Below, in pieces: positions 25,407-33,913 of a stretch of 49,420 bases of DNA. The position numbers and the translations under genes were made by a program. Within the stretch, counting starts at the first letter, position 1, and each line of letters starts with the position of its first letter. Location of the stretch: the NCBI GenBank assembly GCA_021287065.1, contig JAJTBE010000165.1, positions 1 through 49,420 on the forward strand, in the 5' to 3' direction. The DNA is from Bacillota bacterium. GTDB lineage: Bacteria > Vulcanimicrobiota > JAJTBE01. The notes under the pieces were generated by a model. The model saw nothing but the letters and a program-made list of their open reading frames with translations, had not been told where the DNA came from and ran no database searches.

Positions 25407-27107
25407 TTACTCCTGGATATCCCGGGCGAGAATCTCATTGCCGAAGTGCTGAATTATGTTAATAAACGCATTGGCTGAAGTCTGCCCAAGTCCGCATTTG
25501 GATGCTTTCTGCATGGACTGTCCGAGAGATATCAGCTCTGACAGATAAGCAGTGGAGCATTTGCCTTTTTCAAGCAGTTTTATACCTTCGAGAATCTTCA
25601 CATTGCCTTTTCTGCAAGGGAAGCATTGTCCGCAGCTCTCTTCCACAAAGAATTCCATGAAGTTTTTAGCTACTTCCAGCATATCCCGGTTTGGTCCGAA
25701 GATAATAATGGATCCGCCGGTTGCCACATCTTCGTAGGTTATCTTTCTGTCAAACTGAGAGGCGGGTACGCAGGATCCTGAAGCTCCGCCGACCTGTACT
25801 GCCTTTGCTCCTGTACCTCCGGCCATTATAAGCATTTCATCAATGGTTACACCCATTGGAAGCTCATAAATACCGGGGTTCGCGCAGTCGCCGGAAATAC
25901 TCATCAGCTTGGTGCCGCTGGTTTTTTCAGTGCCGTGTTCGGTAAACCATTCCGCCCCTTTTGCAGCAATAAGGGAAGCTGCTACAAAGGTTTCCACATT
26001 GTTTACAGCAGTAGGATAATTATCAAAACCTGTTACCACAGGGAAAGGAGGCCTGTTGCGGGGTTCCCCTCTTTTGCCTTCCAGTGATTCGATAAGGGCT
26101 GTTTCCTCTCCGCACACATAAGCTCCGGCTCCCATGCGGATTTCAACATCAAAATTGAAACCTTCCTTGCCCAGAATATTGGTTCCCAGCAGGTTTGCGG
26201 ATTTTCTATCTTCAATAACCTGTTCGATATGGGATTTCATAAAGAAGTATTCAGCCCGGAGGTAGATTATTCCATATTCCGCACCGATGGCGTATGAAGC
26301 AATGGTCATTCCCTCGATGAGTCTGTGGGGGTATTCCACCATGAGGATCCGGTCTTTGAAAGTTCCGGGTTCGCCTTCGTCGGCGTTGCACACCACATAC
26401 TTTTTCTCACCTTTTGAAGCAGCGGCGATTTGCCATTTGACTCCCGTAGGGAACCCGGCTCCTCCCCTGCCCTTCAGGTTTGAATCCCTGATTTCCTTGA
26501 TAAGATCCACTCTTGACATAGCAAGAGCTTTTTTCAGACCTTCGTTTTCAGTTTCCTTATTATCAAGAATGGGACCTGATTTTATTATGTTAAGTCTGAC
26601 AGATCCCATGTCGGCTATTTTATCGAGTTTTCCTTTTCTGCACTCTTCAAGAAGCTGATGAACACCACCGGGAGTAACTTTTGTAAATATCTTGTGGTTG
26701 ATCATCACAGCAGGACCCTGATCGCACATGCCGAGGCAGTTGGCATATTCGAGTGTAAACAAGCCGTCTGGCGTTGTTTCACCGAATTTGATTCCCAGTT
26801 CGTTTTCCAGTTGTCTTGCCACTTTGGATTTTCCATCCATATCGCATGAAATGGTCTGACAAAGACGAACTATATATTTACCTTTGGTTTTTTCGTTGAA
26901 GAATGTATAAAATGAAACAGTGCTGTAAACATCGATAGGTCTGATTCCCAGAGCATCGGCAGTCTCCTGCATCATTTCATCGGTAATCCGCCCGTATTTT
27001 GCGGTGAGTTCGTGCATAATGGGCAGAAGCGAAGTTCTGTTTTTGCCATATTTTTCAGCCAGTTTTTTAATTTCTTCGCTGATACCTGTTCTGTGTAAAG
27101 TCTGCAT
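25407..27107 (-). CDS. Hydrogenase diaphorase subunit: natural NuoE-NuoF fusion (HydC-HydB)
   Basis: 566 residues from ATG 27,107 (AGGAG eight bases upstream). Residues about 1-150 are a NuoE/HydC domain with the [2Fe-2S] ligands CQTISC and CLGMC. Residues about 170-566 are NuoF/HydB: GRGGAGFPTGVKW, VVCNADEGEPGTFKDR and GAGAYVCGEETALIESLEG for FMN and NAD(H), then ESCGQCFPCRKG..CGLGQ for a [4Fe-4S] cluster. It passes electrons between NADH and HydA. In many bacteria these are separate genes, and HydB has extra ferredoxin domains; here they are fused and the extra N- and C-terminal ferredoxin domains are missing. It forms one operon with the response regulator (12 nt upstream) and hydA. Confidence 0.95.
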   Translation of the reverse strand: MQTLHRTGISEEIKKLAEKYGKNRTSLLPIMHELTAKYGRITDEMMQETADALGIRPIDVYSTVSFYTFFNEKTKGKYIVRLCQTISCDMDGKSKVARQLENELGIKFGETTPDGLFTLEYANCLGMCDQGPAVMINHKIFTKVTPGGVHQLLEECRKGKLDKIADMGSVRLNIIKSGPILDNKETENEGLKKALAMSRVDLIKEIRDSNLKGRGGAGFPTGVKWQIAAASKGEKKYVVCNADEGEPGTFKDRILMVEYPHRLIEGMTIASYAIGAEYGIIYLRAEYFFMKSHIEQVIEDRKSANLLGTNILGKEGFNFDVEIRMGAGAYVCGEETALIESLEGKRGEPRNRPPFPVVTGFDNYPTAVNNVETFVAASLIAAKGAEWFTEHGTEKTSGTKLMSISGDCANPGIYELPMGVTIDEMLIMAGGTGAKAVQVGGASGSCVPASQFDRKITYEDVATGGSIIIFGPNRDMLEVAKNFMEFFVEESCGQCFPCRKGNVKILEGIKLLEKGKCSTAYLSELISLGQSMQKASKCGLGQTSANAFINIIQHFGNEILARDIQE

Positions 27108-27119
27108 CGCCAAATCTCC

Positions 27120-27488
27120 TTATCCTATATACTTTTTCACCTTTTCAATCAAGACTTCGGAATCGACAGGTTTGTTAAGAAATTCATCAACAGGCACAAT
27201 TTCATTATCCCTGCCAAACTCCATTCCGGTGATTGTTCCCATGCTTGTAAGCATGATAATAGGGGTCTGCACACCATCCCTTCGGAGATCCTGGGCTAAT
27301 GTAATACCATCATCTTCAGTATCCATCATAACATCAAGAAGAATAAGGTCGGGTTTTATATCGTTTACTGCTTTCCTCCCGTCATTTTTGTTGTTTGCCG
27401 AAGACACCTCGTAGCCGGCGCTGTTCAGATATATTTCTGCAACTGATACAAGATCCGGGTCGTCATCAATAATAAGAATCCTTGACAT
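27120..27488 (-). CDS. Single-domain response regulator (CheY-like), first gene of hydrogenase operon
   Basis: 122 residues, receiver domain only. Acidic pocket IDDDPD (residues 7-11), phospho-acceptor Asp in LILLDVMMD (near 52), Thr/Ser in MLTS, and Lys in LNKPVD (near 106) are present, so it can be phosphorylated. There is no output domain; a kinase is not encoded nearby. A slightly long loop (GTITGMEFGRDNEIVPVD) precedes the Lys. Being 12 nt before the diaphorase start, it should be co-expressed with hydrogenase, perhaps modulating it by protein contact; that is inference. RBS GGTGG. Confidence 0.93.
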   Translation of the reverse strand: MSRILIIDDDPDLVSVAEIYLNSAGYEVSSANNKNDGRKAVNDIKPDLILLDVMMDTEDDGITLAQDLRRDGVQTPIIMLTSMGTITGMEFGRDNEIVPVDEFLNKPVDSEVLIEKVKKYIG

Positions 27489-27702
27489 AATCCACCAATC
27501 CTTTCAAAAATTGTCGCCTGATTTGCAGCCGGGTTTTTGAAAAATATTTATGTATATGGAGGGATGAAACCCGGCAAATAACGGGGATAATTATCTGTTA
27601 AATGAATCAGATTAAATTCCTACATTGTGAAAATTTCACAGGAGGAGCATGTAATGCGAGAGTAACAAGGTTATTTATAATTATTTATTATCAGACCGGA
27701 AA
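27489..27702. other. Leader and upstream region of the hydrogenase operon
   Basis: No coding signal. Apart from the palindrome at 27,626-27,640, a strong A/T-rich leader precedes the response regulator. I see no convincing -35/-10 pair. A mini open frame near GGAGGAGCATG stops at once. Confidence 0.5.
27626..27640. promoter_or_regulatory. Palindrome upstream of hydrogenase operon, Rex-like
   Basis: TGTGAAA-A-TTTCACA is a perfect 15-bp inverted repeat (with flanking T, TTGTGAA..TTCACAG). It lies 138 bp upstream of the response-regulator start. The half-sites match those bound by the NADH sensor Rex (TTGTGAA-N4-TTCACAA), but the spacer is one base shorter. It is also one base short of a CRP site. 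Confidence 0.45.
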
Positions 27703-27754
27703 AAGAATAAAAGCACGGCAGTTTCCGAATTTTCCGGACAATTGCCGTGCTTTC
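27703..27754 (-). terminator. Hairpin terminator
   Basis: AAAGCACGGCA / TGCCGTGCTTT is an 11-bp stem with an internal small hairpin. On the minus strand it is followed by TTATTCTTTTT, so it would stop readthrough from the 28.6-35.5 kb operon after the repeat. Confidence 0.75.
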
Positions 27755-27784
27755 AATTATCTGTTCATAACCTGACAGAATGCC

Positions 27785-28565
27785 CGTTTTCAAACAGAAA
27801 ACTTAGGGAATTGGGGACAGACCGGGGGACCGGGGGATTTGGAGACCGTCGGAGGTAACCACGTTTTTTGGAAAAGCGGGTTTCCCTCCGAACCTCCCTC
27901 CTTGAAAAACAGGAGTATGAGGTTGGGAATCGGAGTAAATTTTACTAATTCAGTAGTATTGGAGGGTGGCGGGACTTGTAGTTATGGGTGGGGTGCTGGC
28001 GGTTGGCGGAAGGTTTTTGGGGACCCGGGGCAGGCGGGACGCCTGCGATCCGGCAGTCGTTGGCCGGGCTTGTGGTTATAGGCTTGCTGGCGGTTGGAGA
28101 TAGTTGGTTGCGGGAGGGCACATTGGCCCTCCCTTACAGGATTTCCTATATTTATGGGATTTGGGGCAATGCCTATGAATTAAGGCATGGATTAGTCTGA
28201 TCGATCACGAGTATTGGAGCGGTTCGCCCAGCTCCCGGAGAAAACTTTTTTGAAAAAAGTTTCCTCCGGACCTCCATCCCAAAACTTTTGAATTGGGGAC
28301 CGACCAGAGACCGGGGGGTTAAGGGACCGGGGGACCGTCGGAGGGAACCACGCTTTTTTGGAAAAGCGAGGTTACCCTCCGAACCTCCCTCCTTGAAAAA
28401 CAGGAGTATTGAGTTGGGAATCGGAGTAATTTTTACTGATTCAGTGGTATTGGGGATTTGGGGAACGTCAGAGAGAACCACGCTTTTTTGGGAAAGCGGG
28501 GGTTTCTCCGAACCTCCTTCCCTGAAAAACAGAAGTATTGAGTTGATGATACAAGTTTCTATATG
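27785..28565. repeat. Dispersed modular repeat, copy 4
   Basis: A2 module at about 27,830-27,960; then the GGCAGGCGGGACGCCTGC..GGCAG piece shared with copy 1 (28,030-28,100). After it come A1 (about 28,175-28,310, with a shortened centre lacking the CCCTGCGGG stem) and two A2 modules (28,330-28,450 and 28,450-28,560). No gene in the interval. Confidence 0.85.
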
Positions 28566-28583
28566 AGCAGGGTTGCTTCAGTA

Positions 28584-30146
28584 TTATTTTTCATGTGGTT
28601 CTTCAAAAAGAACTACGGTGAAGATGTAGAGTTCCGTTCCTGATTTTTTCCATTCGTCGGCGGCAAGGCCTGCTTTATCTCTGCACAGGTGTGCCATGAA
28701 AGTCTCCCGATCCCAGCCGGTTTCATCTGCAACCTGTGGGAGAAAGACGCCGGACCTGAATCCTTTTTTGACATAAACGCCATGGCCGGGAATTTTTATT
28801 TCGTTGTAGTCGGTGATTCTTTTCATGGGTGAAAGAAGGGATATTTCGATGTTGATATCCTTCAGTTCTTCTTTCTTCACCGGGTAGAATCTTGGATCCT
28901 GAAATGCAGACGACAGAGCGAGTTCAGGGAGTGCATATCTCAGTTCCTTAACCGGGAAGCAGTGTCCTATGCAGCCTCTGAGATCTCCATGTTTTCTTAA
29001 TGTAACGAATAAGCCCAGTTTTTTATCAAGAAGGGGGTTGGGTTGGTCGAAAGAGACATCTTTGTTGTTAAGAAGTTTTTCCTCAAGGGTTTTTCGAGCC
29101 ATTTCGAGGAGCATTTTCTTTTCTTCGTCAGATACAACAAAGTCAACGGAAACATTGTCGGATGTTTCTTTCACGGGTATGGGCTGAACAGTGTAAAAGG
29201 CGACGCATCCGTAGCCTACCACCTGTCCTTTGCTTCCGGCGGTATCACCTGAGTTGGCGTATTTGAGAATTTTTGCTTCACCGCCAAAATATCTGGTGAG
29301 CATCATCAGTGAGATTACTGGTCCAATTCCGCAAAGTTCAGCTTTATCCGAGTCGAGAAGTTCTGCCAGGCCTGAAAGGTCAATTTTTTCCACTTTTTCG
29401 AGCGCCGGTTTGTCCATTTTGCAGGCTTCATCATAGCTATGGTAATGTGACATGTCAGACGAGGCAATAATGATACATTTTTTCGGATCAAAATTGGGAG
29501 CGATAGCTTCGGCAACCATGCGGCAGGTATCGAGATTCATTGTGCCGTAAACCATGGGGACTATTTTCCAGCCTGGTTCAAGATTTTCCTGAAGGAAGGG
29601 AACCTGAACTTCAAGTGAATGCTCGTATTTTTCAGCTTCTTCAACATATCTGATGTGTTTGGGATCAAAGTCGGATATTTTTTTTGCCATTGCCTCATCT
29701 ACCTGAACATCTCCGAGGGGTGTGCGGTAGATGCCTTCCTTCATTATGGAAACTCCGGAAAATCTGGCTCTGTGGCTTGGCGCCAGAATAATAACCGTGT
29801 CATATTTTTTGCCTTTAAGCTTTTTGTAGCCGTAAGCTGCGATGGGACCTGAATAGATATAGCCGGCGTGGGGTTCCATAAGTCCTATTAAGTCTCCCGG
29901 CACTTCTATATCCTGAGCATGTTCCATATAACCCGCTATATCTTTTTTTAGTTTCTCTTCATTGCCTTCATAAAACTGGCCATTTACAACGGGATATCTG
30001 ATTGTTTTTGTTTCGCTGTGGGTGCTCTTGTTTTCCGGCATATTCTCCGTTCTCCTTTCGGTTTTTACGGCGCTGCAGCCTGTGGGCGGCATAACAAGAA
30101 AGACTGCAAGCATCAGAATGGTATGCACGAATCGTTTTATCTTCAT
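28584..30146 (-). CDS. Lipoprotein with fused Memo-like and AMMECR1 domains (AmmeMemoRadiSam B-A fusion)
   Basis: 520 residues from ATG 30,146 (MKIKRFVHTILMLAVF; the longer open frame overlaps the upstream gene). The signal peptide ends PPTGCSAV, probably lipidated. Residues about 45-320 are Memo-like, with the dioxygenase-fold metal ligands in MEPHAGYIYSGP, LAPSHRARFSG and SSDMSHYHSY. Residues about 345-520 are AMMECR1 (LFVTLRKHGDLRGCIGH, ALSSAFQDPRFYPVKKEEL, DINIEISLLSP). The two domains are usually found with a radical SAM protein (the AmmeMemoRadiSam set), whose function is unproven; the radical SAM partner is absent here. Export of the pair is unusual because LRGCIGH-type proteins are mostly cytoplasmic. 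It is the last gene of the gspE operon, 19 nt after the CheR-like gene. Confidence 0.9.
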   Translation of the reverse strand: MKIKRFVHTILMLAVFLVMPPTGCSAVKTERRTENMPENKSTHSETKTIRYPVVNGQFYEGNEEKLKKDIAGYMEHAQDIEVPGDLIGLMEPHAGYIYSGPIAAYGYKKLKGKKYDTVIILAPSHRARFSGVSIMKEGIYRTPLGDVQVDEAMAKKISDFDPKHIRYVEEAEKYEHSLEVQVPFLQENLEPGWKIVPMVYGTMNLDTCRMVAEAIAPNFDPKKCIIIASSDMSHYHSYDEACKMDKPALEKVEKIDLSGLAELLDSDKAELCGIGPVISLMMLTRYFGGEAKILKYANSGDTAGSKGQVVGYGCVAFYTVQPIPVKETSDNVSVDFVVSDEEKKMLLEMARKTLEEKLLNNKDVSFDQPNPLLDKKLGLFVTLRKHGDLRGCIGHCFPVKELRYALPELALSSAFQDPRFYPVKKEELKDINIEISLLSPMKRITDYNEIKIPGHGVYVKKGFRSGVFLPQVADETGWDRETFMAHLCRDKAGLAADEWKKSGTELYIFTVVLFEEPHEK

Positions 30147-30165
30147 TGAAGCCTGCCAATTCCGA

Positions 30166-32772
30166 CTATTCGTGGTCAACGGACAGGAACTGGGGATCCA
30201 GCCCGTATTTCTTCCCCATTTCCAGCAGATTTGTGGGAGGTGTGAGCTGAGCCAGCACTGCCCAGAGTTCCGCCTGGAATATTTTGAACGGGTCGGTAAA
30301 GTACCTGTCAACAAACTGCTGGTATCTTTCCTGTTTTTCTTCGATCTCCAGCTTGACTCTTTTCAGTCTTTCCCTTCTTTTTTCCGGTATGTCGTCGATT
30401 GCTGCCCGCATTTTCAGAACTTTATGGAAGAGTATGGAAGCTTCCAGAAGGTTCTTATCCTGAAGCAGTTCGTTTATCTTTTGTATTTCTTCGTGTACTT
30501 CCTTTAGTTTTCCCTTAAATGCGCCCTGTGGTGCTGCATTTTTCTTTCTTGATTTGAATACTGAAATGAGCCTCTGTATCAGTCTGAGGATTTCCTGCTG
30601 CCCCGGTGAAACGAGGTTTGAGTATGAATCCAGAAGCAGTTTTATTCCATCGATATCTTCCTTGAGCAGAAGGGCATCAATGGAATGCATAAAGTTGGGA
30701 GGAAGAGTTACTTCTCTTGGTCCTGTCGTCTGGGTTTCCCCGGTTTTTTTCAGGGCAAGTCTGAACCTTGGCGCCTGAACAACAGCTTTTTCTTCTTCCT
30801 CTTCTTCTGTTTCTTCAATTTCGGGTTCTTCCGGCTCTTCTTCCGGTTCGTTATCCGCTTCATCAAACATATCCGGAGACATGGGTTTAAGATAAAGCTT
30901 CGCCGGAGGTCCTGACGGAGCCGGTTTTTTTACTGTTTTTTTGCTTTTGTCTTCTTTCTTTGCCTGAGGCGCAGTTTCTTTGGGTTCATCTCCGAAGCTT
31001 TTAGGAACCCTGAAGACCATGCCCGAGCCATCGTCTTCTTCTTCAACAGGCTGAGGTTTCAGCTGAAGATTCATGCCTTTTGCCTGTTGTTTTTGCGGAG
31101 CCTGTTCAGCTCCGGGCACTTCTTTAAGTGGTTTTACGGGGGGACCTTCGTCCAGTTCCCCTCTTTTACGCATTTCCTCAAGTTCTTTCTGCTTTTTCAG
31201 CCAGGGATCGTGTTCGCCGTAATCTCTGGTTGAAGGCAGTTCTGAGATGTTGACCACTGCTTTTTTGGTAGGATCAACATAAGCAGAGACCTGTTTGGGT
31301 TCTTCTTTTGATGTTTTCCTGAGTTCAAAGGGATCGGGAATTTTTATATCAGGAGCTTCAAGCTTCGTGTCTTTAAGTTCTATAGCTCTTCTTCTCAGCC
31401 CTTCAATATTAATCGTATCACCTGTGATGATTTTCTGTGCAAGTTCGCCGACGAGAGTTTTAAATGATTCTATTCCGATGTTATAATTTTTATGAAGGAT
31501 TGAATCATCGAAGTTTTCAAGTTTAGCGTTTATTTTATCCAGAAATTCCTCTGCCTGGAACATGTCGTTTTTAAGAAGACTGATTACCGCAGAATTGTAG
31601 TAAGCAGGAAGTGAGAGAGGATCGATAAGTATAACCTTGCTGTATTGCAGCAGAGCTTTATCATACTGTTTGAGTTTGAAATAAATATCGCCTTTGAAGT
31701 AATTGCCTTTAAGACTGTCTATATTTTTATTGAGTATAGTATCAACAATTTTGTTAGCTTCTTCCGGCTGATTATTCATAAAATAGGCTTTTGCATAAAG
31801 GAGCCTGTCTGTCTGTGAAGTGCCGAGCTGCTGGAATGCGTCGTCTCTGGGTTCAGGGAGCGGGCAGGCTTTTCTCCTGTAAACAAAACTGTTGCCAAGT
31901 TTTACCTTTTCCACACACTTAGCCAGATTTTCGCCTATCAGATCCGGTATGGTAATAAGCAGAAGACCGCCGGGCTGGAGGTATCTGACTGCTTTATCAA
32001 CAATAAGCCTGACTACTTCCTGGGGGTATATACGGCAAACACTGTTGCAGGAAACGATATGGAAATAGCCGTTAAATTCGGATTCGAGATTTTGAGTGAG
32101 AAAATCAAGTTTTCTGAAGTTAATCAGGGATTTTATGGAGCTTACGGCGGTATATGAGCCGCCCGGCGTTTTTTCGAGATACAGGGATCGATAATTATCT
32201 TTCATCCCCATAACTTTGCCTTCGAAGAAGAAGCCTTTTTTGGCTCTTTCGTTGAGCTGGGGGTTTGCTTCGAGGACTGTGATTCTCGGAATTTTTTCTT
32301 CTGAGAGAGTGGTTTTAAGGCGCATTCCGAGAGAGAACGCCTCTTCTCCTTCAAAACCTTCCACAATAAGAATTTTAAGCAGTTCAGGTTCGTCAGGTTG
32401 TTTTACATCAAGAGGGGTGTTGAGAATTTTTTTGATCCTCGCCATCTGATCTTCTTTATCGCCGGCTTTATAATCCATGACATCTTTTATAAACGAGTCG
32501 GTTATTGCCTCAAGCTGATCAGAAAACTGGAAAAGAGAAAAAGGCTGGTAATTGGGGACGAGAAGTCTTATTTCCTTGAGGCGTGCCAGAAAGGGGAGAA
32601 TCATCACATAGTTGCAGTATTCTTCAACATAGCTAAAACCAAGCTCCTGGCTTCTTGCAATCAGTGCGTTGTTGAAAGAAGCGGCGCTCAGGTCTTTATG
32701 CATAACAGAACTGTTTATAAGATATTCTCTCAGCAGTTCATAGAAGCTATTTTCGTATGTTAAAAAAAGCAT
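30166..32772 (-). CDS. CheR-like methyltransferase domain with TPRs and long charged C-terminal region
   Basis: 868 residues. Residues 1-60 look like the CheR N-terminal helices (FYELLREYLINSS..FNNALIARSQELGFSYVEEY). About 130-300 is a Rossmann methyltransferase-like region, with FHIVSCNSVCRIYPQEVVRLIVDKAVRYLQPGG split over two strands. That aligns to the CheR 'CRNVLIYF' and 'L.PGG' parts but is degenerate at the SAM-binding face. Residues about 315-450 hold TPRs (ALLQYSKVILIDPLSLPAYYNSAVI). About 480-690 is disordered and Pro/Lys/Glu-rich; the last ~170 residues are helical and charged. There is no TM or signal peptide. It is probably a scaffold with lost or altered methylation activity. It lies in the operon between the HD-GYP and Memo genes. 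Confidence 0.8.
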   Translation of the reverse strand: MLFLTYENSFYELLREYLINSSVMHKDLSAASFNNALIARSQELGFSYVEEYCNYVMILPFLARLKEIRLLVPNYQPFSLFQFSDQLEAITDSFIKDVMDYKAGDKEDQMARIKKILNTPLDVKQPDEPELLKILIVEGFEGEEAFSLGMRLKTTLSEEKIPRITVLEANPQLNERAKKGFFFEGKVMGMKDNYRSLYLEKTPGGSYTAVSSIKSLINFRKLDFLTQNLESEFNGYFHIVSCNSVCRIYPQEVVRLIVDKAVRYLQPGGLLLITIPDLIGENLAKCVEKVKLGNSFVYRRKACPLPEPRDDAFQQLGTSQTDRLLYAKAYFMNNQPEEANKIVDTILNKNIDSLKGNYFKGDIYFKLKQYDKALLQYSKVILIDPLSLPAYYNSAVISLLKNDMFQAEEFLDKINAKLENFDDSILHKNYNIGIESFKTLVGELAQKIITGDTINIEGLRRRAIELKDTKLEAPDIKIPDPFELRKTSKEEPKQVSAYVDPTKKAVVNISELPSTRDYGEHDPWLKKQKELEEMRKRGELDEGPPVKPLKEVPGAEQAPQKQQAKGMNLQLKPQPVEEEDDGSGMVFRVPKSFGDEPKETAPQAKKEDKSKKTVKKPAPSGPPAKLYLKPMSPDMFDEADNEPEEEPEEPEIEETEEEEEEKAVVQAPRFRLALKKTGETQTTGPREVTLPPNFMHSIDALLLKEDIDGIKLLLDSYSNLVSPGQQEILRLIQRLISVFKSRKKNAAPQGAFKGKLKEVHEEIQKINELLQDKNLLEASILFHKVLKMRAAIDDIPEKRRERLKRVKLEIEEKQERYQQFVDRYFTDPFKIFQAELWAVLAQLTPPTNLLEMGKKYGLDPQFLSVDHE

Positions 32773-32822
32773 TATACTATCAGACGGCCTCTAAAAAGAA
32801 TCTTGTAAAAAACGGTAAGTTA

Positions 32823-33899
32823 TTATCTGGAAACATAGTCCGGATTGTGGTATTTCTCCACAATACCCCTGAAAGCCTCAATAATAGCCTGTTGGAATCT
32901 GTCTTTGACATGTTCAAGAAATTCTTTGTTAAATTCCTGCCTGTTCATATTATCTCTGATTGCCCACCACATTTCATCGTATTCTTCCGAAATACCGATG
33001 ATCTGTGCGCCTTCGGGGATACTTTCTCCCTTTAAGCCATCAGGAAAACCACTGCCATCGGTTCTCTCGTGATGGTGTCTGACAAGGGGAGCAGCTTTTT
33101 CAAGGATTTTGATATTTTCAATCAGACTTGCTCCCAGTGCCGGATGCACTTTTTCAAGATCCTGATGTGACATATAGATGCTTTCCCTTGCAAGTTTTCC
33201 CACATCATGGAAATATGCGGCATACCATATATTTTCCAGTTCAGCTCCACTATATCCCATTTCTCTGGCCAGAGTAACTGCAAGCCTTGCTACCCGGATT
33301 ATGTGGCCCTTAGCGAAAGGTTCGAGGGCTTCAAGGGCTGCAATAAGTATTTCAACCGAGTAATTGAAGAAATTCCTCAGATTTCCCATCAGGTAAACAT
33401 TGTTGAGGGCAACGGCAGCCTGATGAGCTAAAACGGTCAGGTATTCCTGGTCTTTTTCCGTAAATAGTTTCCCATCTTTTTTATTAATAGCTTCAATACA
33501 GCCAAAAACCTTGTCGCCCCAGATAATGGGTATGGCAAGAAGAGTTCTGGTTTTCACCTTTGATGCTTCATCCACTTTTTTGTAATGACGGGGGTCGTTA
33601 GCAACATCATTAATAATCTGAGCTTCCCTTTTGAGGATGCACCAGCCTGCAATGCTATTTTCGTTCAGGGGAATCCTTATTTTTTTTATAATTTCCCCCA
33701 TCCCGCCGGAAACTTCCTTGAAATACATCTCGCCGGCTTCTTCATCCAGAAGGATGATGGAAGCGCTTTCAGACAGACATACCTCACTGCTGCAACGCGA
33801 TATTTTAGCCAGTAATTCATCAAGATCCGTTGATGATGAGAACTCCTGACCAATGCGGCACAGGCGGGATATAATATTAATTTCATCGGCAATATGCAT
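32823..33899 (-). CDS. GAF-HD-GYP phosphodiesterase
   Basis: 358 residues. The GAF domain is about residues 18-170 (SIAGWCILKREAQIINDV, TLLAIPIIWGDKVFGCIEAINKKDGK). The HD-GYP domain is about 180-340: HIIRVARLAV, AAYFHDVGKLA, LVRHHHERTDGSGFPDGLKGESIP, ISEEYDEMWW. The metal-binding HD and HHE are intact; the GYP is GSGFP, a conservative change. It should hydrolyse cyclic-di-GMP (or a related cyclic dinucleotide) under control of a GAF-bound ligand. The ribosome-binding site TAGGAGG overlaps the stop of gspE, so translation is coupled. This fits c-di-GMP control of pili or secretion. Confidence 0.93.
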   Translation of the reverse strand: MHIADEINIISRLCRIGQEFSSSTDLDELLAKISRCSSEVCLSESASIILLDEEAGEMYFKEVSGGMGEIIKKIRIPLNENSIAGWCILKREAQIINDVANDPRHYKKVDEASKVKTRTLLAIPIIWGDKVFGCIEAINKKDGKLFTEKDQEYLTVLAHQAAVALNNVYLMGNLRNFFNYSVEILIAALEALEPFAKGHIIRVARLAVTLAREMGYSGAELENIWYAAYFHDVGKLARESIYMSHQDLEKVHPALGASLIENIKILEKAAPLVRHHHERTDGSGFPDGLKGESIPEGAQIIGISEEYDEMWWAIRDNMNRQEFNKEFLEHVKDRFQQAIIEAFRGIVEKYHNPDYVSR

Positions 33900-33913
33900 A
33901 CTGCCGCCGCCTC

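Noticed and set aside
30147-30314. 56-residue N-terminal extension of the Memo-AMMECR1 protein
   Set aside because: It is the out-of-frame 3' end of the CheR-like gene; the ATG at 30,146 begins a proper signal peptide.
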